Part shown: positions 59,714 through 64,000 of the stretch, piece by piece
How the letters are laid out: each line of letters begins with the position of its first letter
Position numbering within the stretch: the first letter of the stretch is position 1
Assembly (NCBI RefSeq): GCF_018119395.1
Contig: NZ_JAGPWD010000002.1
Location: forward strand, 62,001-126,000
Source of the DNA: Massilia sp. ZL223
Lineage (GTDB): Bacteria; Pseudomonadota; Gammaproteobacteria; Burkholderiales; Burkholderiaceae_D
Direction: 5' to 3'
DNA length: 64,000 bases
Notes under the pieces: generated by a model
Databases searched by the model: none
Told to the model about the DNA's origin: nothing
What the model saw: only the letters and a program-made list of their open reading frames with translations
Program-made: the position numbers and the translations under genes

Positions 59714-60757
59714 ATGATGCCTGACGAGCCTGCCACACTCCACGCGCTGCGCCGCCGGCAGGTGCTCAAAAGCGCCCTGGCCGCCGCCGCACCCCTGATG
59801 CTGCCGGCGCCGGTGCAGGCAGCCGCGGCGAAGCCGCTGATCGTCGGCGGCCTGCCTGTGACCTGCAACCTGACCCTGCCCATCGCCTGCCAGGCGCGCA
59901 CCCGCGTCAACGAGCAGCGCGGCGCCGGGCCATCGCCCTTCGCCTACGCCAAGTTCAGCGGCTGGCCCGAAGTCAAGGAATCCTTGATGACCGGCCGCAT
60001 CCAGGCCGCCTACATGCTCGCGCCGCTGGTCATGGACCTGGTCGACAGCCGCATCCCGCTCAAGATCGTCTCGCTCGGCCACCGCTCGGGCGCGGTGATC
60101 ATGGTGCGCACCGATTCGCCGGCGCGCACTTTCCGCGACCTGCGCGGCAAGAGCATCGCCATCCCCAGCCGCTTCGCGGTCGACTTCCTTTTCCTGCGCA
60201 AGATGCTGGCGCGCGCCGGCATGACGCCCAAGGACATCACGCTGATCGAGATGGCGCCGCCGGACATGCCGGCCGCGCTGTACGCGCGCGCCGTGGACGC
60301 CTACTGCACCGGCGAGCCTTTCGGCGCGGCCGCCCAGCGCGCCGGCTATGCGCGGCCGCTGGCGATGACGCGCGACGAGTGGCGCAACTACATCTGCTGC
60401 GTGCTCACGGTGCGCGAAGACCTGATCCGGACCGACCGGCCGCTGGTGCAGGACCTGGTCAACCACATCCAGTCGGCCGGCGACTGGCTGGACAAGGGAC
60501 CGGCGAATCGCGACAAGGCGGCCCACATCGCCGCCAGCCGCACCTACTTTGGCCAGGACCCGAAGATCATCAAGTTCGTGATGGACAATCCGGAAGACCG
60601 CGTGACCTATGGCGACCTGCGCATGATCCGCGCCGAGTTCGACGAACTGATGCAGCTGTCGGTCGAGGCGGGCACGCTCAAGCGCCCGGTGGCCTACGAG
60701 CGCTACGTCGACGAGAGCTTTTACAGGAACATCAAACCGGTGCCGATTCCGCTGTGA
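59714..60757 (+). CDS. ABC transporter substrate-binding protein (NMT1/SsuA-like) with Tat-like signal
   Basis: A 347-residue periplasmic binding protein of the NMT1/sulfonate type. RRRQVLKSALAAAAPL near the start resembles a twin-arginine signal. The mature fold begins PLIVGGLPVTCNLTLP and has the conserved DLRGKSIAIPSRFAVDFLFL region. It should deliver an organic or anionic ligand to the permease/ATPase encoded downstream. The ATG at 59714 has no clear ribosome site; TTG 59702 and ATG 59717 are alternatives. TACAAT at 59673-59678 could be the -10 box. The SCO gene overlaps its stop. Confidence 0.75.
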   Translation: MMPDEPATLHALRRRQVLKSALAAAAPLMLPAPVQAAAAKPLIVGGLPVTCNLTLPIACQARTRVNEQRGAGPSPFAYAKFSGWPEVKESLMTGRIQAAYMLAPLVMDLVDSRIPLKIVSLGHRSGAVIMVRTDSPARTFRDLRGKSIAIPSRFAVDFLFLRKMLARAGMTPKDITLIEMAPPDMPAALYARAVDAYCTGEPFGAAAQRAGYARPLAMTRDEWRNYICCVLTVREDLIRTDRPLVQDLVNHIQSAGDWLDKGPANRDKAAHIAASRTYFGQDPKIIKFVMDNPEDRVTYGDLRMIRAEFDELMQLSVEAGTLKRPVAYERYVDESFYRNIKPVPIPL

Positions 60758-61332
60758 AGACCTTTCTTTTGTCATTGCTGCTGTGCTGTGGACTTAGTCT
60801 CAGCCAAACTCAGGCCCAGAACCTGAAATCCGGCGTGTTCGAGCCGCCGCGCGCCGCGCCGGAGATCGCGCTCCCCGCGTCGACCGGCAAGCCCTTCAAG
60901 CTCTCCAGCCTGCGCGGCAAGGTGGTGGTGCTGGAATTCGGCTATACCCATTGTCCCTACGTCTGCCCGGTATCGCTGGCGTCGCTGGCCCAGGCGCGCA
61001 CCCAGCTCGGCGCGGCCGCCGCCGACGTCCAGGTAGTGTTCGTCACGGTCGACCCCGAGCGCGACACCGCCAGCCACCTGCGCACTTACCTGGCCAAGTT
61101 CGATCCGAGCTTCATCGGCATCAGCGGTACGCCGGAGCAGATCCAGGACGTGCTGCGCGACTACGGCATCAGCGTGACGAAACAGGTCATCGAGGGCAAG
61201 GCGGACTACCAGCTGGGCCATTCCTCGTATTTGTATTTCATCGACCGGCGCGGCATGCTGCGCGCGCTGATGCCCTTCGGCCGCCCGGCCGCCGATATCG
61301 CGCATGACCTCGCGATCCTGTTGAAGAAGTAG
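60754..61332 (+). CDS. SCO1/SenC family protein (copper or thiol chaperone)
   Basis: A 192-residue SCO-family protein. The signal peptide ends near SQTQAQ. The copper-binding set is complete: Cys67 and Cys71 in GYTHCPYVCP and His156 in QLGHSSYLYF. SCO proteins deliver copper to, or reduce thiols of, cytochrome oxidase CuA; some act in other copper pathways. It starts at GTG (60754), overlapping the stop of the binding-protein gene, so it is translated with the ABC importer. No oxidase genes are near, which is unusual and suggests a link between the importer and copper handling. Confidence 0.9.
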   Translation: MKTFLLSLLLCCGLSLSQTQAQNLKSGVFEPPRAAPEIALPASTGKPFKLSSLRGKVVVLEFGYTHCPYVCPVSLASLAQARTQLGAAAADVQVVFVTVDPERDTASHLRTYLAKFDPSFIGISGTPEQIQDVLRDYGISVTKQVIEGKADYQLGHSSYLYFIDRRGMLRALMPFGRPAADIAHDLAILLKK

Positions 61333-61334
61333 GC

Positions 61335-61775
61335 ATGAGGATCCTTCACCGCTTGTGGCTCCTCTGGCTGACGCTTGTCTGCATCGCGGGCGTGCTGGGC
61401 TGGGCCATGTTCGCGCCCCTTCACCTGGACAGCCGCGACAAGCTGTTCGAGATCCCGGCCGGCACCTGGGAGCGCCGCATGGCGGGGGACAAGCGCGACA
61501 TCCTGCCCTCGACCATCCGCCTGACCCTGGGCGTGCAGGATGTACTCCTGCTGCGCAACAAGGACAAGGTGCCGCAGATGTTCGGGCCGGTCCTGATCAT
61601 GCCCGGCCAGGATTTCCGCATGCCTTTCGAGACCGTCTCCGAAAATGAATTCAACTGCACCGCTCATGCCAGCGGCTCGATGAAGGTGATCGTCGAACCG
61701 GCTCCTGAAGCCGGCCTGGCGCGCCTGCGCTGGCGCCTCGCCCACTTGACCAAGGAAAGCAACACCCGTGGATAA
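61335..61775 (+). CDS. Membrane-anchored cupredoxin-like protein
   Basis: A 146-residue protein with an N-terminal helix (LWLLWLTLVCIAGVLGWAMF) and a small beta-rich domain. FNCTAHASGSMKV near residues 109-121 has the spacing Cys-x2-His-x4-Met of a copper-binding cupredoxin loop, but the upstream His usually needed as the fourth ligand is not evident (LLLRNKDKVPQMFG). It lies between the SCO gene (2 nt) and the permease gene (8-nt overlap), so it belongs to the same function. It may bind copper weakly or serve as a structural adaptor. Confidence 0.6.
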   Translation: MRILHRLWLLWLTLVCIAGVLGWAMFAPLHLDSRDKLFEIPAGTWERRMAGDKRDILPSTIRLTLGVQDVLLLRNKDKVPQMFGPVLIMPGQDFRMPFETVSENEFNCTAHASGSMKVIVEPAPEAGLARLRWRLAHLTKESNTRG

Positions 61776-62526
61776 ACTCAAACGCGGCTGGCCCGCGCTG
61801 CTGCTGATCGTGGCACTGGTGTTGCTGTGGCACCTGTCCGTCGTGCAGAGCCAGAGCCTGATCTTCCCGACCCCCGGCCAGGTGCTGGCCGGCGCCGCCG
61901 AACTGGCGCGCGACGGCACCCTGTGGCAGCACATCGGCGCGTCCCTGATGCGGGTGACGGTCGGCTTCCTGCTGGCGGTCGCGGTGGCCGTGCCGGTGGG
62001 CCTGTGGATGGGACGCGTGGACCGCGTCTACCACACGCTCAATCCGCTGTTCCAGATCCTGCGGCCGATCTCGCCGATCGCCTGGATTCCGCTGGCCATC
62101 CTGTGGTTCGGCGTGGGCGACGTGGCGCCGGTCTTCCTGATCTTCCTGGCGGCCGTGTTCCCGATGATCGTGCAGACCGCGAACGGCGTGCACACCATCG
62201 AACAGCGCTACCTGCACGCGGCCATGAACTTCGGGGTCTCGCGCCAGAAGATGTTCCACCAGGTGATCGTGCCGGCGGTCCTGCCGGATATCGTAGTGGG
62301 CATGCGCATCGGCCTGGGCGTGGCCTGGCTGGTGGTGGTGGCGGCCGAGATGATCGTGCGGAACTCGGGACTGGGCTACCTGATCATCGACGCGCGCAAT
62401 GCCGGCAACCGCTACGACCTGGTGGTGGCGGGCATGGTGATCATCGGCGTCATCGGGCTGCTGCTCGACGCCGTCATGCGCAGGCTGGAAGGACTCAACT
62501 CGGTAAGGTGGCGCTATGGCCGTTAA
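61768..62526 (+). CDS. ABC transporter permease (SsuC/TauC type)
   Basis: A 252-residue inner-membrane permease with about six helices. The cytoplasmic coupling loop is in NFGVSRQKMFHQVIVPAVLP (EAA-like motif). It resembles permeases for sulfonate, nitrate or taurine. Translation starts at GTG (61768) behind AAGGAAA, inside the end of the cupredoxin-like gene. It overlaps the ATPase gene by 11 nt. Together with the receptor at 59714 and the ATPase at 62516 it makes a complete importer. Confidence 0.9.
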   Translation: MDKLKRGWPALLLIVALVLLWHLSVVQSQSLIFPTPGQVLAGAAELARDGTLWQHIGASLMRVTVGFLLAVAVAVPVGLWMGRVDRVYHTLNPLFQILRPISPIAWIPLAILWFGVGDVAPVFLIFLAAVFPMIVQTANGVHTIEQRYLHAAMNFGVSRQKMFHQVIVPAVLPDIVVGMRIGLGVAWLVVVAAEMIVRNSGLGYLIIDARNAGNRYDLVVAGMVIIGVIGLLLDAVMRRLEGLNSVRWRYGR

Positions 62527-63262
62527 GATCGTCATCGACGATATCCGCAAGAGCTTCAACAAGGGCGGCACGACCCTGCCGGTGGTGGGCGGGATCTCGC
62601 TCGAGATCGAGGACGGCGAATTCGTCGCCATCGTCGGTCCGTCGGGCTGCGGCAAGTCGACCCTGATGAAAATGATCTCGGGCTTCGAGCAGCCGGACAG
62701 CGGCGCAGTGAGGATCGATGGCGAGCGCCTGGTGCGCCCGGGGCCGAAAGGGATCGTGATCTCGCAGCACGGTTCCGTGTTCCCCTGGCTGACGGTGCAG
62801 GAGAACCTGACGTTCGGCCTGAACGAAGGCGAGCGCGCCGGGAAGGCGCGGCTGGCCGATCACTATGCCGAGATGGTGGGGCTGAAAGGCTTCGAGAACG
62901 CGTACCCGCGTGAGCTCTCGGGCGGCATGTTAAAGCGCGTGGAGATCGCGCGGGCGCTGGTGGTCAAGCCCGAGATCCTCTATATGGACGAACCTTTCTC
63001 GGCGCTCGACGCGCTGATGAACCTGCGCATGCGGAACGAACTGCTGCGCATCCTGCAGGAAGAGCGTCATACCGTGGTCCTGATCACCCATGATGTCGAG
63101 GAAGCGCTTTATCTCGCCGACCGCATCGTGGTGCTGGCGCCGCGGCCGACCAGGGTGCAGGCCAGCTTCGCTGTCACCCAGCCGCACCCGCGCAAGGTGT
63201 CGAGTCCGGAGCTGCAGCAGATGAAGGACGCGATCCTGGGCGAACTTGGGCTGACGGTGTAG
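62516..63262 (+). CDS. ABC transporter ATPase (SsuB/TauB type)
   Basis: A 248-residue ATPase: Walker A GPSGCGKSTLMKM, a Q-loop in VISQHGSVFPWLTV, the signature LSGGMLKRVEIARAL (Lys in place of the usual Gln), Walker B ILYMDEPFSALDAL and the H-loop LITHDVEEAL. It belongs to the sulfonate/nitrate/taurine importer branch and should power the permease encoded upstream. It is the last gene of the operon; no clear terminator is seen after its stop. Confidence 0.9.
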   Translation: MAVKIVIDDIRKSFNKGGTTLPVVGGISLEIEDGEFVAIVGPSGCGKSTLMKMISGFEQPDSGAVRIDGERLVRPGPKGIVISQHGSVFPWLTVQENLTFGLNEGERAGKARLADHYAEMVGLKGFENAYPRELSGGMLKRVEIARALVVKPEILYMDEPFSALDALMNLRMRNELLRILQEERHTVVLITHDVEEALYLADRIVVLAPRPTRVQASFAVTQPHPRKVSSPELQQMKDAILGELGLTV

Positions 63263-63301
63263 TTAATCTGCGTCCCGTATAAGGAGAATTTCGACTAGTT
63301 G

Positions 63302-63425
63302 GCGGGGCTGCTGAACGAGCGCCCACGGAAGACGCCGACTACAAAACGTCAGCACAGCGGCTTAGCGAAGCTATCGTTCACGGAACGGCTGAGATCGACA
63401 GAAGCGGACTAGTCTCTCCAGCCAA
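63302..63425 (+). pseudogene. Possible remnant of an IS30-type transposase 3' end
   Basis: Translating 63308-63334 gives LLNERPRKT, and from 63337 in a shifted frame DYKTSAQRLSEAIVHGT. Together they read like the C-terminal tail of IS30-family transposases (LN.RPRKTLGY.TPAE...), broken by a frameshift and with no upstream part. The match is from memory and short. It sits in the gene-poor stretch 63263-63439, which otherwise holds nothing I can name. Confidence 0.3.
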
Positions 63426-63439
63426 TAACTGTAAAAAAC

Positions 63440-63781
63440 ATGGAAATAATTTCGACTTCGCCAAGCCAGCGTTTTCAGTTGCGGGTTGACATATGGGAAG
63501 CTAGAAATTCATTATGGGTTTACAGCCCGAGCATTTGGGATCTAGAACGAGAGTGTCGGTTGCTTTCATTCGACGACGAATCTTGGTCAGTTGATTCGAG
63601 CGATTGGCTCAGCGAGGCAACTGTTCGCTTATCTCTACGCAAATTTCCCGGAAACCATCGTCCGGAACAGTTGAGTGTAGAGATAGACTGCGTGGCTTTA
63701 ACTGCAGTAGTGCTTCCTTCAGCAAGGTTTTCCCTTGTAGACCTTGAAGCAGGCCTCAACCATGCGCTTACTTGGGTTTGA
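63440..63781 (+). CDS. Hypothetical protein, AT-richer than its surroundings
   Basis: A 113-residue protein with strand-rich, Trp-rich sequence (VDIWEARNSLWVYSPSIWD; SFDDESWSVDSSDW; LSLRKFPGNHRPEQL). It reads as a compact soluble protein, similar in style to orphan or immunity-type proteins, but I do not recognise a family. Its base composition is clearly less GC-rich than the rest of the window, and it follows a possible transposase remnant, both signs of recent transfer. No strong ribosome site precedes the ATG. No helix or signal peptide is visible. Confidence 0.55.
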   Translation: MEIISTSPSQRFQLRVDIWEARNSLWVYSPSIWDLERECRLLSFDDESWSVDSSDWLSEATVRLSLRKFPGNHRPEQLSVEIDCVALTAVVLPSARFSLVDLEAGLNHALTWV

Positions 63782-63882
63782 GGACAACTCTGAGGATTCA
63801 ACCAATGTGTTGCGAGCACCGATTGAATGCACAGGCGATAGCAGACGTACCGACAATGCGTGGTGAGGTTTTGTTCGTCGCC

Positions 63883-64000
63883 CTATAGTCCAAGCTCACT
63901 TAGCCCAAGATGCCCGTCAGGCCGACGGCCCAGCGGCCAGTGGAACTTGCGCTCCGATTCCTTGATCGGCAGATCGTTGATGCAGGCAAACCGCCGCTGC
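63883..64000 (-). CDS. 3' end of a gene running off the right edge, unknown product
   Basis: The minus strand is open from the window edge to a TAG at 63883-63885, giving 38 visible residues: [18 protein letters not shown], then [14 protein letters not shown]. The sequence is charged and looks protein-like, and the GC level rises again here. I do not recognise the family. The gene converges on the hypothetical gene at 63440; the 101 bases between hold nothing I can identify. Confidence 0.45.
   Translation of the reverse strand, partial: QRRFACINDLPIKESERKFHWPLGRRPDGHLGLSELGL

Noticed and set aside
1-64000. tRNA, rRNA, CRISPR arrays, prophage or a complete insertion sequence.
   Set aside because: No cloverleaf, conserved rRNA stretch, regularly spaced repeat array, integrase or full transposase was recognised by eye; a covariance-model search would be needed to exclude small RNAs.

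Overview
The window is a very GC-rich, densely coding stretch of a bacterial chromosome. Gene content suggests a betaproteobacterium of the Massilia/Oxalobacteraceae type: Bug/TctC solute receptors, sigma-54 activators, TonB receptors, secreted glycosidases and peptidases, and short inter-genic palindromes built on a CCCGGCG core. This placement rests on gene content only. I saw no rRNA, tRNA, CRISPR array or complete insertion sequence.

Layout. 1-4905: the 3' part of a cyclic beta-1,2-glucan synthase-like protein and a Tsx-like outer-membrane channel. 5022-10901 (minus): a mannose-release operon of two secreted GH92 alpha-mannosidases and an aldose-ketose isomerase. 11142-16984: a secreted PHP hydrolase, a TMEM165-type transporter, a secreted M1 aminopeptidase and a beta-lactamase-fold serine hydrolase. 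17097-19551 (minus): a periplasmic trypsin-like protease and a secreted methyltransferase. 19931-33322 (plus): an eleven-gene run with a duplicated TldD/TldE pair, then DUF4159, MoxR, DUF58, BatA-like, DUF4175-like, a membrane protein and TfoX_N. 33335-37771 (minus): a secreted HExxH protein, a methyltransferase with a nonsense-interrupted FAD oxidase, and a GFA-type protein with a membrane protein. 37964-40384 (minus): a TonB receptor with a clear terminator. 42401-50324 (minus): a MacB-like export operon (adaptor, ATPase, two permeases) followed by its sigma-54 activator, histidine kinase and a GST. 50501-58471: a membrane-bound MutS-like ATPase, then a hydroxy-acid catabolic block (D-tartrate dehydratase, two LysR regulators, a Bug receptor and LeuCD-like hydratases). 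59714-63262 (plus): an ABC importer with an SCO protein and a cupredoxin-like protein. 63263-64000: an AT-richer tail with a possible transposase remnant, an orphan gene and the 3' end of another gene.

The most interesting signal is regulatory. The TldD/TldE run and the MacB-like operon each have a sigma-54 promoter (GG-N10-GC) upstream. About 48-50 bp further upstream of each lies a cluster of TGTCCG / CGGACA half-sites. The export operon encodes an NtrC-type activator and its sensor kinase. This suggests one two-component sigma-54 circuit controls both a Tat-exported TldD-type peptidase module with MoxR/BatA-type membrane partners and a peptide or lipid exporter. The substrate and signal are unknown, and the link is inference from DNA motifs.

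Several proteins start downstream of the longest possible frame. I moved those starts to Shine-Dalgarno sites or signal peptides and say so in each entry.
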